From: a virus
Strand: one strand, 5' to 3'
Length of the DNA stretch: 41,408 nt
Virus record (IMG/VR): IMGVR_UViG_3300009183_000164
Location: 1 to 41,408 of that record
Made by a program: the position numbers and the translations under genes. How positions within the stretch are numbered: position 1 is the stretch's first letter; each line of letters opens with the position of its first letter. Shown here piece by piece: positions 1 through 7,792 of this stretch. The notes under the pieces were generated by a model that was not told where the DNA came from, ran no database searches, and worked only from the letters and a program-made list of their open reading frames with translations.

Positions 1-445
1 CTGTTTCTGAATATAATACATCTCCTTGATAGTAATTGCTATTCCAATCGTTTAAACTACCTAATACTGATGTTACTCCATCTTGTATTGTTCCAGCTAA
101 TGGAGTTGGGTTAAATCCTGCTACTAGCGAGCTTCCACTTAATAATAGTGAACCTGTTACTCGAGCATTTCCATTTACGTCTAATGTAGCTGTTGGTGTT
201 GTTTTTCCTAAAGCTAATTGACCTGATGCATCAAATGCAGACAATCCTGTATTACTTACATTTCTTAATTCTAATAAATTTCCTGTTTGTGATGTTTGAC
301 CTCTTACAATTAATCCTATTTTTGCTGCTTGCTGATTTGGTATGATGACTGAAAAATCGCTATTATTACCAATGGCACTAGGCGTATAATCTACTGTTGA
401 TTGTTTATTACCTACTATTTGCAATCCCCACCAACTAGTTAGTAC
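1..445 (-). CDS. tail fibre/adhesin, partial, runs off left edge
   Basis: An open minus-strand frame runs from the stop codon at 448-446 to the left edge with no further stop. Its translation is fibre-like: W-W-G-L-Q-I-V-G-N near the beginning, then LGKTTPTATLDVNGNARVTGS, a motif style common just upstream of tail-spike endosialidase/S74 chaperone domains. There is no ATG anywhere in this frame within the window; only weak starts such as TTG at 424 exist. It lies in the same frame as the upstream fibre gene and follows its TAA directly, so it is probably the C-terminal part of that protein, separated by a nonsense codon. It could instead be a separate gene with a non-ATG start. The fibre assignment is an inference from composition and neighbours. 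Confidence 0.55.
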
Positions 446-1381
446 TTATTGATTTCCTACTATTGGAGCTAAAGATAAATCTGATCCTAAAATATATTTT
501 GCGGTCGACGAAAGATTACCAGTTACAGATACATTTCCAGTTATACTTGCAGGATTTGTATTTGTTAATATTGTTTGCCTTACTGTACTTGGCGTAAAAA
601 ATAAATTAGTACCATCAAACTCCATTGTTCCAGCTTCTGGTGTTGTTAAATTAGTACCTGATGTAAGCTTAATAGGTGCAGTGTTTGCAGTTGCCGTTCC
701 TGCTACTATGTGTAGTCTAGCGGTTGCATTTATTCCTATACCAAACTTATTTCCACGAGGAAAATAATATTCAGAGTCATTAGTTGAGTTTGTTATGTTT
801 AATACATTACTACTATTAATATTGTATTTATAAGTAATTTCACCAGTTCTAGTTAACTCAAATAAAACATTTCCTGAGCTTCCTTCTACATGTAATGTAT
901 CAGCAGTAGCTCCATAAGTTAGCTTAGAACTATCAGTTAATCTTCCATTGGTAGTAACATATGGAATTCTACTTGAAGTTAAAGCACTAGTTGCTGCTAC
1001 TGCTATCTGTCTAGTTGATCCTGTTGTAAAAAATAAATTAGTACCATTAAACTCTACTGCTCCAGCTTCTGGTGTTGTTAAGTTTGTTCCTGCTGTTAAT
1101 TTAAGTGGTGCTGTTGATGCTGCTGCTGTTCCTGCTGCTATGTTTAATGATCCTGTTACAATTAATGAACCTGTTATAATTGCACTTCCTGTGTATGGAA
1201 AAGTTGCTCCTCCTGCACTAGGGGCATAAGAAGCAGATAATGCTTGAGTTGCGTAAGATGCTGTACCAGTTAAAGAACCTATAAAAGAGCCTGAAATGCC
1301 TGCTGTTACTGTTAATGATCCAGTCAAAGAGGTGCTACCCTTGACCATAAGACCTTCCCTAATGTAAAATAATTCTGCCAT
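446..1381 (-). CDS. tail fibre protein with duplicated adhesin-type module
   Basis: A 311-residue Ser/Thr/Gly/Ala-rich protein. It begins with the fibre-type repeats GSLTVTAGISGSFIGSLTGTASYA. A module of about 50 residues occurs twice (roughly residues 80-130 and 225-275), each carrying TAPxKLTxGTNLTTPEAG followed by EFxGTNLFFT; this block is frequent in phage fibres and surface adhesins. No enzyme motif is seen. It is the last gene before the partial frame at the left edge and is separated from it only by an in-frame TAA at 448-446, so the mature fibre may be longer. A hairpin lies just upstream at 1396-1418. The role in host binding is inferred from repeats and position. Confidence 0.7.
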   Translation of the reverse strand: MAELFYIREGLMVKGSTSLTGSLTVTAGISGSFIGSLTGTASYATQALSASYAPSAGGATFPYTGSAIITGSLIVTGSLNIAAGTAAASTAPLKLTAGTNLTTPEAGAVEFNGTNLFFTTGSTRQIAVAATSALTSSRIPYVTTNGRLTDSSKLTYGATADTLHVEGSSGNVLFELTRTGEITYKYNINSSNVLNITNSTNDSEYYFPRGNKFGIGINATARLHIVAGTATANTAPIKLTSGTNLTTPEAGTMEFDGTNLFFTPSTVRQTILTNTNPASITGNVSVTGNLSSTAKYILGSDLSLAPIVGNQ

Positions 1382-1395
1382 GTAAACTTTTAAAA

Positions 1396-1418
1396 CTAGT
1401 AGGTTATTAGCCTACTAG
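1396..1418 (-). terminator. hairpin between two fibre genes, possible weak terminator
   Basis: A perfect 8-bp inverted repeat (CTAGTAGG / CCTACTAG) with a 7-base loop lies between the stop of the fibre gene at 1427 and the start of the next at 1381. Read on the minus strand the stem is followed by TTTTAAAAG, a short U-tract. The placement fits an intrinsic terminator or RNA processing/stability hairpin; the U-tract is short, so efficiency is doubtful. Confidence 0.5.
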
Positions 1419-1426
1419 CTTATATA

Positions 1427-2887
1427 TTAAATAAGTGTGTATTCAAAATAAATGTTATGCTTGGTAGCAGCTCCATTTATCATTCTAATGTTATTTGATG
1501 TTGATACAGCAACGTCAAAATCAATTAATGAAGTATCTCCAATATCTTGTGTGGTAGTTTCTGTGATGTTTGCTGTGCTACCACCATCTTTTAAGTTTGA
1601 TACAACTACAATATTACCAGCTCTTGCATTAGTAGATGGTGCAGCATTATCAAATAAAGTGTATTTCATAAAAATTGCTCTATGTGAATATGTTGCTGGA
1701 TCAACACTCAATATTGCTGTTGTTCCTGCATTTACTTGTGCATATCCTGAAAATGTTTTACTGTATGACCCTGCTTGAACATATGTACTTGCTTCTAAAC
1801 CTCCAGTAATTACTACTGTCTGATTTAGATTATTAACATATGATGCAGTTGCTGCAAATGATGCACTTGTTACTGAACCTGCAAAGTAAGATGCGGTTGA
1901 TGCATTTAATGCTTGAGTTGCATAACTTGCAGTACCAGTCAAGTTTCCTTTAAAAGATGCTGTTACTGAAGTGACATTAATTGCTGATGGTAAGTAAGTG
2001 TTGCTTATTGTACCTGCATTAATATTTGAAGCGTTTGTGTAATAAGAACCTGCATTACCATTTAAAGCACTTGAATCACTAACTGCTCCTTTTACATTTG
2101 TACCTGCTATATATGATGCTGTACCTGTTATGTTAGTTACTGATAGTGTGTCTGTACTAGCATTGTATGTTAATGAAGTGCTATCTACACCTATAGATTG
2201 ATTTCCAGAAGTGCTTGATACAAAGGTCACATAAAAAGGACCTGCATTACCGTTTTGATCAGTTACACCAACATTAGCAGCATTAGTTGCGTCACCAGCT
2301 GTTGTGGCTGATCCGGCTGTAGTTGCTGACCCAGCTGTTGTTGCACTATTTGCAGTGTTTGCGCTTGTTGCAAATGTTGCAAATGATGCAGATACTGCTT
2401 GTAATACATAAGAAGCTGTTGCAGCTGTAGATGCATAAGATGCAGTTCCTCGTAAAGATCCAGTAATATTTGGAATGTTTACACTTCCAGTTACTTGCAA
2501 GCTACCAGTAATTATGGTAGTGCCCATTAAGGTTTGTACATCATTTGATGCATCACCAAATTGGTTAGATCCTGAAGAGTAAATAATAGAAGCAGATTCG
2601 TAAGTTGTGTTTAAATATGTAAATGAACCAGTACCATTAACAGTTACGTTTCCATTAAATACTTGAGCTCCTGTAAATGTGTTTGAACCTGTTGTTGCAA
2701 ATGCACCTGCTGTATTACCTCCAAAGGTTGCTGCATTGGTTGCAAATGATGATGATACTGCTTGTAGTACATAAGATGCAGTGTTTGCAGATGTTGCAGT
2801 ACCTTGGAGAGATCCAGTTATTCCTCCAGATACTTCCGTTGATCCAGATACTACTAGACCATGTTTTACTTGTAATTGATTTGCCAT
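1427..2887 (-). CDS. tail fibre protein with GTASY repeats
   Basis: A 486-residue low-complexity structural protein. It starts MANQLQVKHGLVVSGS and carries repeated GSLxGTAxxAxTASYVLQAVSxSFA units, seen near residues 26-50, 148-175 and 320-345. A short SATTAG triplication lies near residue 185. The C-terminal ~110 residues form a different, more globular domain (GYAQVNAGTTAILSV to the end), which is also recognisable in the broken neighbour at 2974-3488. A possible promoter-like TATTTATA sits 48 bases upstream of the ATG. Length and repeats match marine-phage fibre proteins I recall; the exact role (distal fibre, adhesin or baseplate-attached) cannot be told from sequence. Confidence 0.7.
   Translation of the reverse strand: MANQLQVKHGLVVSGSTEVSGGITGSLQGTATSANTASYVLQAVSSSFATNAATFGGNTAGAFATTGSNTFTGAQVFNGNVTVNGTGSFTYLNTTYESASIIYSSGSNQFGDASNDVQTLMGTTIITGSLQVTGSVNIPNITGSLRGTASYASTAATASYVLQAVSASFATFATSANTANSATTAGSATTAGSATTAGDATNAANVGVTDQNGNAGPFYVTFVSSTSGNQSIGVDSTSLTYNASTDTLSVTNITGTASYIAGTNVKGAVSDSSALNGNAGSYYTNASNINAGTISNTYLPSAINVTSVTASFKGNLTGTASYATQALNASTASYFAGSVTSASFAATASYVNNLNQTVVITGGLEASTYVQAGSYSKTFSGYAQVNAGTTAILSVDPATYSHRAIFMKYTLFDNAAPSTNARAGNIVVVSNLKDGGSTANITETTTQDIGDTSLIDFDVAVSTSNNIRMINGAATKHNIYFEYTLI
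2293..2349 (-). repeat. three 18-bp coding repeats (SATTAG x3)
   Basis: Within the fibre gene an 18-base unit encoding Ser-Ala-Thr-Thr-Ala-Gly occurs three times in a row, with synonymous differences between copies, then degrades into DATNAA. It looks like a small in-frame expansion of a fibre shaft segment. Confidence 0.7.
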
Positions 2888-2935
2888 TTTAGTTTTTTAT
2901 ACTTTTATTGTTTATGTAACTGGAGTACATTTATG

Positions 2936-2943
2936 TATAAATA
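2936..2943 (-). promoter_or_regulatory. TATTTATA promoter-like element
   Basis: TATTTATA in the gene direction, 48 bases upstream of the fibre ATG at 2887, in an 86-base gap. One of about 14 such elements in the window. Function is inferred from recurrence only. Confidence 0.4.
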
Positions 2944-2973
2944 TAGCTGAAGTGCTTCTTTCATCTATGTATT

Positions 2974-3488
2974 CTATACCATTCTAATAATTAATTTTGC
3001 TAACCATGTTGAAGATGTGACTACTGCATTAAAGTTTACATCAATTCCACTCATTGCAACATCCCAATCAAACGGACTAGTATCTCCTATATCCATAGTA
3101 GCCATGTCTGTGTAGTTAACCTGACTACCTAACCAAACTACTTTAAGTTGTCCTGATCTTGCATTTGTTGAATCGCTAATAGTATAATCTACAAATGCAC
3201 TTAATAAGTTGTTGAGGATATAGTATGTACTGTGGTTGTTCCTGTACTAACTGTTGCTTTGTTTGTTGTGTATAAAGCAGGTACTGTTGCTAGTCCTATT
3301 GTTGCTTGAGTTACATTAACATTTCCATTTACTAAAGATGCAGTTGAGGCATAAGATGCTGTTCCTTGCAATGAGCCTGTAAATGAAGTTGCTCTTAACG
3401 AACCAGTGATTTGAACTCCGTTTGATACGGTTAGTGTGTTTAGTGATGCATCTGAACCAGATACTATCACGCGTTTCCATGATGGCAT
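2974..3488 (-). CDS. small tail fibre protein, frame broken near 3200
   Basis: The gene starts MPSWKRVIVSGSDASLNTL, matching the N-terminus of the large fibre at 5243-7333, then has a GSLQGTASYAS repeat. The frame stops with TAA at 3203-3201 after 95 residues. The minus-one frame continues without a stop to a TAG at 2976-2974, encoding STNARSGQLKVVWLG and then TMDIGDTSPFDWDVA. That segment aligns by eye with the C-terminal domain of the fibre at 1427-2887 (STNARAGNIVVVS, QDIGDTSLIDFDVA). The intact protein would be about 171 residues. One missing T in the CTTATTA stretch would explain the break; a genuine frameshift or pseudogene is also possible. Confidence 0.65.
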
Positions 3489-3575
3489 ATTATCTTATAA
3501 ATTTAATTGTGGTTAGATACATACACTTTATGCCGTGTATACGCCTACTTCCTTTTCAGGCCAACAATTGTTTTA

Positions 3576-3583
3576 TATAAATA
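3576..3583 (-). promoter_or_regulatory. TATTTATA promoter-like element
   Basis: TATTTATA in the gene direction, 87 bases upstream of the ATG at 3488, in the 129-base gap that follows the stop at 3618. Same element as upstream of many other genes here. Confidence 0.4.
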
Positions 3584-3617
3584 TATGCTATTTTGCTTTA
3601 GACTTAATTAATGTGTC

Positions 3618-3812
3618 TTATTCTTGTTGATTTTGTAATGCAATATATTGTTGTTGTAGTTTAACAACAGTACTATAAACTGTTTCTAAAGTTTTACCTT
3701 TAAAGTTTGAGTTTTTAATAAGTACCAATAAGAATTCTATTTCTAATGCACTTAATTGTGCAACTGGTTGTGTTGCTTCTTTAGCTCTAATAAGCGATGA
3801 TATACTTCCCAT
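3618..3812 (-). CDS. small conserved phage protein of unknown function
   Basis: A small helical protein of about 64 residues from the start I prefer, MGSISSLIRAKEATQ at 3812, which lies 20 bases after the upstream stop. An upstream ATG at 3851 would add 13 residues and overlap the previous gene. The protein has an ALEIEFLLVLIKN helix, a KGKTLETVYSTVVKLQ helix and a Gln-rich tail. I recall similar short proteins beside fibre genes in marine T4-like phages but know no function. It sits between two fibre genes, so a structural or chaperone role is possible but unsupported. Confidence 0.6.
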   Translation of the reverse strand: MGSISSLIRAKEATQPVAQLSALEIEFLLVLIKNSNFKGKTLETVYSTVVKLQQQYIALQNQQE

Positions 3813-3831
3813 GACGTAACTAATTACTTTT

Positions 3832-5229
3832 TTATGTATAGACGTAAACATCTCCTGTATTTGAATCTATGTGTAAGTTACCAAATCCATTTGTAGTTCC
3901 TCCATATGTTGGATTAGTAGGTGGTGCTCCTGCAGACTTTTCTGCTGTTACAAGATACTCAGCTGCTGCTATTGACGTTGCTGTTGGTGATACTGAACTT
4001 GATATTGCCCAACGACCTGTGGTAGCTGGATTATTTTCCCAATATAAAGCTTCACCTGCGTTTGCTGCATTTTGTACTATAATACCACCATCAATAGTTG
4101 AACTAGATCCTGATGCTAGTAAGATAAATTGATCTTCAATAGCTACATTAGTAGTGTTTAATGTTACTGTTGTGCCTTGAACAGTTAAGTTTCCACTTAC
4201 TGTTAAATCATTTCCAATAGTTACATTATCTGGTAATCCAATTGTAATTGTTTGACTTGAACCTGATACTTCTACTTCACTTGCTGTACCTACTATAGTT
4301 AAAGCTTGTGATGCAAGATTTACATTTACATTTCCAGCTGATGATGTAACAGCTAATGTTGTAGCTATTCCAGTTAATTGAGATCCATCACCATAAAAAG
4401 ATCCTGTAAACGAACCTGATGCTCTTAAACTTCCACCACTATATACTAAAGTTGGAACTCCACCAAATGCACTATTATTGTTATATTGAATTTGACCGTT
4501 AGATCCTCCAGCTACTGCACCACTTGATGATACTGCCTGTATAGAAGCAGATAAAGCGGCAAGACTTGCGTCAACACTTGTTAAACGAGTAGATAATGAT
4601 TGACCTACATATTGGTAAGCTGTTAAGTAAACACGACCAACAGTGTTGCTAGTAATTACTGTTCCTGCAATTGCAGAAGAAGTAAATTGAAATATACCAG
4701 TTTTATAATCAAAGTTATAATAGTTTGGATTAATATCTGCTGATGTACTCAAACCATCACTTGAATATACAGCTTTTACTGCATAACCAGCTGGGTTAGC
4801 TTCTGTTGTGTTTGTTGATATGTCTGGTGCTGAGTATTTTGGAGATATAAAGTTAGTTTGTTGACTACCAGTTATTAATTGAGCTCCTGCCGAGATAGTA
4901 GAGGATCCAGAAATAAACATCCATACTTGTTCTCCTAATGGAGTGGCTAAGTCAGACTTAACCAATGCATGACGATACCAAAACCTCATTACATCATTTC
5001 CAGTAGGTGTAGCTGATACAGTGCTACCTGTTGTAAAGTAGTAGCTGTTTTGACTTGATCCTGAAAATGGAAGTGATGATGTAGGTATAAGGTTAGCTTG
5101 TGTATAAATCTCACTAGAGTTAATGTCAAATACACTTGTAAATGCATCTTGACCATCTGTGAACGCGTCTGTTGTGTAGCGCTTGTTTAAGAGGGTTCTA
5201 TTGGATTTTTTAGTTAAATCTACTGCCAT
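3832..5229 (-). CDS. tail fibre/structural protein
   Basis: A 465-residue protein. The N-terminal half (about 1-220) looks globular and starts MAVDLTKKSNRTLLNKRYTTDAF, possibly an attachment domain. The second half is fibre-like: GSFTGSFYGDGSQLTGIA near residue 275, DNVTIGNDLTVSGNLTVQGTTVTLNT near 345, then IEDQFILLASGSSSTIDGGIIVQ. The last block is typical of the fibre/structural proteins of T4-like marine phages as I recall them. The protein ends near GNLHIDSNTGDVYVYT. It follows the 696-residue fibre by 13 bases and is probably co-transcribed with it. No catalytic motif is seen. Confidence 0.7.
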   Translation of the reverse strand: MAVDLTKKSNRTLLNKRYTTDAFTDGQDAFTSVFDINSSEIYTQANLIPTSSLPFSGSSQNSYYFTTGSTVSATPTGNDVMRFWYRHALVKSDLATPLGEQVWMFISGSSTISAGAQLITGSQQTNFISPKYSAPDISTNTTEANPAGYAVKAVYSSDGLSTSADINPNYYNFDYKTGIFQFTSSAIAGTVITSNTVGRVYLTAYQYVGQSLSTRLTSVDASLAALSASIQAVSSSGAVAGGSNGQIQYNNNSAFGGVPTLVYSGGSLRASGSFTGSFYGDGSQLTGIATTLAVTSSAGNVNVNLASQALTIVGTASEVEVSGSSQTITIGLPDNVTIGNDLTVSGNLTVQGTTVTLNTTNVAIEDQFILLASGSSSTIDGGIIVQNAANAGEALYWENNPATTGRWAISSSVSPTATSIAAAEYLVTAEKSAGAPPTNPTYGGTTNGFGNLHIDSNTGDVYVYT

Positions 5230-5242
5230 GGTTATTTGTTTA

Positions 5243-7333
5243 TTAAGATACTGATAATGTTGTTACTGTTGCTCCTGGTTCTCCTTTATATCTAACTATA
5301 ACATAAAACTGATCGTATGTTAAACCATTCATAAAAACCTTAATAGTGTTATCTACCGATACTGTATAAACGTTACTAGAAACACTACTATTAATACCAT
5401 AATAATCAATTGCTGATCCAAATGGATTGGTTCCTGCTGTGTTGGCTGTAATGCCTGTTGTTATTAATCCAGCTGAGTAGTATGGGTCAAATAAACGTGT
5501 TGTAGTTAAACCATTCTGACCATTAACAGCACTTTTAAATACAAGTGCTACAGACACACCATTTGTTGTTGTAGTATTATCCCAAGCTATTAACGCTTGT
5601 CCTACACCTAATGTAAAAGAAGCAATAGATGTTGTTCTTTGAAATTTACGTACATAGTATTTATATGTGTCACCATATCCAGATGGATACCAATATCTTC
5701 TTGAACCACCTGGATCTACTAAATAGCCTGGTTTTACTTGAAGTTCTTTTGTTCCTAATACACTTGATGATACAAAAGCAGTTCCAGCAAATGTCAATAT
5801 ATTATCATCTAAAATAATGCGATTTGCCTCATCTTTGAAAGTTTCAGATGTAGCTGTTTGAGTGCTAATAGTTGGAAAACCAAAATAAGCCATAGATCCA
5901 GATGATGCTGGTTGTCCGTAACTACCTGGATCATGATAAGAAAATATTTGAGTGTCTGTTGTTGATGAGTTGGATCTGTTAACACCAGTTGAGGTAACGG
6001 TAAAAGTTGTTCCATTTAATCCAAACGGTGATACTAACGTACTTCCTGTTGCTTGAATATTAGTAGCTGATGCTGCACCTGCGTCAAAGGATAAACTACC
6101 AGATAGTTTAGCTATATCAGTTTCAAATGGAATTGTACTTGTTGCTCTGCGAGTAGCTCCTGTGGAATCAAAAACTGTATTAGCTGTACTAATTTGAGCT
6201 GATCCATTTATTGTTGCAGTTGAACCGCTATTTGTTGCAGCTGTTAAGGTTACTAAAGTGTCTGCTTCAGTTAAAGATGCAACAGTTGTAGCTGCATATA
6301 ATGGATTAAATAGTCCATTTATCTGACTTCCTACATACCAAGTTGCTGTTCTTAAATAAGGAGCTCCTGATAATGATCCAGAAGTTGCTGTGAGTGAACC
6401 ACTAGTCTTATTAGTTACTGTTATAGTTTGTGTTGGTAAACCGCTATTAATAGTTGCTGTTGGAGCCCAAAAGAAACGTTCAGCTGAAGTGTTTGCTGTA
6501 TTATACACGGGAGATGATCCACTTGCAATCTTAATAGATGCACTAATGTGATAGTATCCAGATGAAGATACGCTTGTTAAAGATATTCCTCCATTATATA
6601 ATCCTGAACTAAATATACTTGCAAACTTACCATCTTGGTAAGCTGCTGGAATTACAGCTGCATTTGCAGTTGGTATTTTACCTACTGTTAATCCAGGATT
6701 TGCTGTTGTAAATGAAGATAATGATAATAAATTTTGAGATTGTGATGTAGCTGTTACACCACCAGTACTTGCAGCTTCATAAGCCCAGTTCACTGTTCCT
6801 GATACAAAAAATGTATTTGGAGTATTAGCATCTACAATAGTTCCCAATCCAAATAATTGAGCATCTACTGAAGATGATACAATAGTTGTCCCAGCTGCAA
6901 CACTTGTGTATGTATTTGCGTAAGTAGAGCTGTTGTATGTTGTAAGACCTGTGTATAATAGCGATCCAGCTGATGCAAATCCTCTGTTAACTATATAAGT
7001 CACATCTGCTGCAGAATATCCTTGTGGTACATATCCTGCTATTGTACCTGTACCATTATTAGTAGAAGTTTTTGAAATAGAAGCTAATGTTTTAGTATTT
7101 GGAGATGCGTCAGGTGCTGATGCACTTAATAATCCTGCTACAAAACGTAAAATTTCTGATACGTTTGTTGCTGTTGTAAAGTTATTAAAGTAAGATCCAT
7201 TTAAACTAGTTTGCCAAGCATTTGCTGACGGAACACCTACGTTTATATTTGATGAGCTTATAGCTAAACTAGCAGTTAGTGAAGTTAATTCTGCATTACT
7301 TCCAGATACTATTACTTTTTTCCAAGTTGCCAT
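5243..7333 (-). CDS. large tail fibre/structural protein
   Basis: A 696-residue Ser/Thr-rich protein starting MATWKKVIVSGSNAELTSLTAS. This N-terminal signature is shared with the small fibre gene at 3488 and is probably a common attachment module. The middle is beta-rich and low complexity. The C-terminal part (about 560-696) carries aromatic motifs such as RRYWYPSGYGDTYKYYVRKF and ends in a compact domain with FMNGLTYDQFYVIVRYKGEPG. A TATTTATA element lies 31 bases upstream of the ATG, with an A-rich leader and no Shine-Dalgarno sequence. Tail-fibre or baseplate-associated structural role is inferred from composition and position after the neck genes. Confidence 0.7.
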   Translation of the reverse strand: MATWKKVIVSGSNAELTSLTASLAISSSNINVGVPSANAWQTSLNGSYFNNFTTATNVSEILRFVAGLLSASAPDASPNTKTLASISKTSTNNGTGTIAGYVPQGYSAADVTYIVNRGFASAGSLLYTGLTTYNSSTYANTYTSVAAGTTIVSSSVDAQLFGLGTIVDANTPNTFFVSGTVNWAYEAASTGGVTATSQSQNLLSLSSFTTANPGLTVGKIPTANAAVIPAAYQDGKFASIFSSGLYNGGISLTSVSSSGYYHISASIKIASGSSPVYNTANTSAERFFWAPTATINSGLPTQTITVTNKTSGSLTATSGSLSGAPYLRTATWYVGSQINGLFNPLYAATTVASLTEADTLVTLTAATNSGSTATINGSAQISTANTVFDSTGATRRATSTIPFETDIAKLSGSLSFDAGAASATNIQATGSTLVSPFGLNGTTFTVTSTGVNRSNSSTTDTQIFSYHDPGSYGQPASSGSMAYFGFPTISTQTATSETFKDEANRIILDDNILTFAGTAFVSSSVLGTKELQVKPGYLVDPGGSRRYWYPSGYGDTYKYYVRKFQRTTSIASFTLGVGQALIAWDNTTTTNGVSVALVFKSAVNGQNGLTTTRLFDPYYSAGLITTGITANTAGTNPFGSAIDYYGINSSVSSNVYTVSVDNTIKVFMNGLTYDQFYVIVRYKGEPGATVTTLSVS

Positions 7334-7364
7334 GTGTTAATGTTATTTGTTTGATTGCGTTATA

Positions 7365-7372
7365 TATAAATA
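7365..7372 (-). promoter_or_regulatory. ACTATTTATA promoter-like element
   Basis: Gene-direction sequence GACTATTTATATATAA, 31 bases upstream of the ATG at 7333 in a short intergenic gap. Matches the longer ACTATTTATA form seen also at 10677, 11410, 19483, 22971 and 24584. Confidence 0.45.
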
Positions 7373-7392
7373 GTCTGCGTTTAATTAAAGTG

Positions 7393-7791
7393 TTAATCTA
7401 ATCCAACATAAAACGAAGAAGAAGTAAAATAAATTCCTCCGTTTGGTGCTGTTCCTGATTGTATAGCTGATTGAGTTGCAAATATTACTATACCACTTTG
7501 ACTTACTCTTAATATGTTCTGATTGTTTGTATTTTTAATTAAAAACAAGTCTGTTGCACTACCCGATATTACTGTTGATCCTAAATTAGAAATGCTAAAT
7601 GGAGTAAATGTTCCAGATTGTATTAAGAAAATACTATTAGTTAAATTAACACTTGCTGTTACACTACCATTTGTTATAGAAAAGCCAGATCCACCTCCAC
7701 CAGTTCCTCCACTTAAAGCATAAGAAGCTGTTAAAGCATATGATGCTGATGGTATGCTTCCTGATATTTGACTTCCTCTTATTAATGCCAT
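7393..7791 (-). CDS. short fibre-like protein
   Basis: A 132-residue protein starting MALIRGSQISGSIPSASYALTASYALSGG, i.e. the same GS..ASYALTASYA repeat as the fibres, then a Gly-rich linker (GGTGGGGSG, about residues 29-37). The remainder is a beta-rich domain ending FTSSSFYVGLD. It starts one base after the gp15-like gene's stop (TAA at 7795-7793), so the two are probably translationally coupled. It may be a small fibre, a collar/whisker component or a tip protein; the sequence does not decide. Confidence 0.6.
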   Translation of the reverse strand: MALIRGSQISGSIPSASYALTASYALSGGTGGGGSGFSITNGSVTASVNLTNSIFLIQSGTFTPFSISNLGSTVISGSATDLFLIKNTNNQNILRVSQSGIVIFATQSAIQSGTAPNGGIYFTSSSFYVGLD

Positions 7792-7792
7792 G

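Noticed and set aside
446-448. Stop-codon reassignment in this phage
   Set aside because: TAA ends most intact genes, TAG ends the gp47-gp46 fusion at 30567, and TGA ends the scaffold at 13077. All three act as stops, so the interrupted fibres are not explained by an alternative genetic code.
2888-3200. Apparent non-coding gap of about 300 bases
   Set aside because: Most of it is the minus-one-frame continuation of the small fibre gene (to TAG at 2974); only about 86 bases are truly intergenic.
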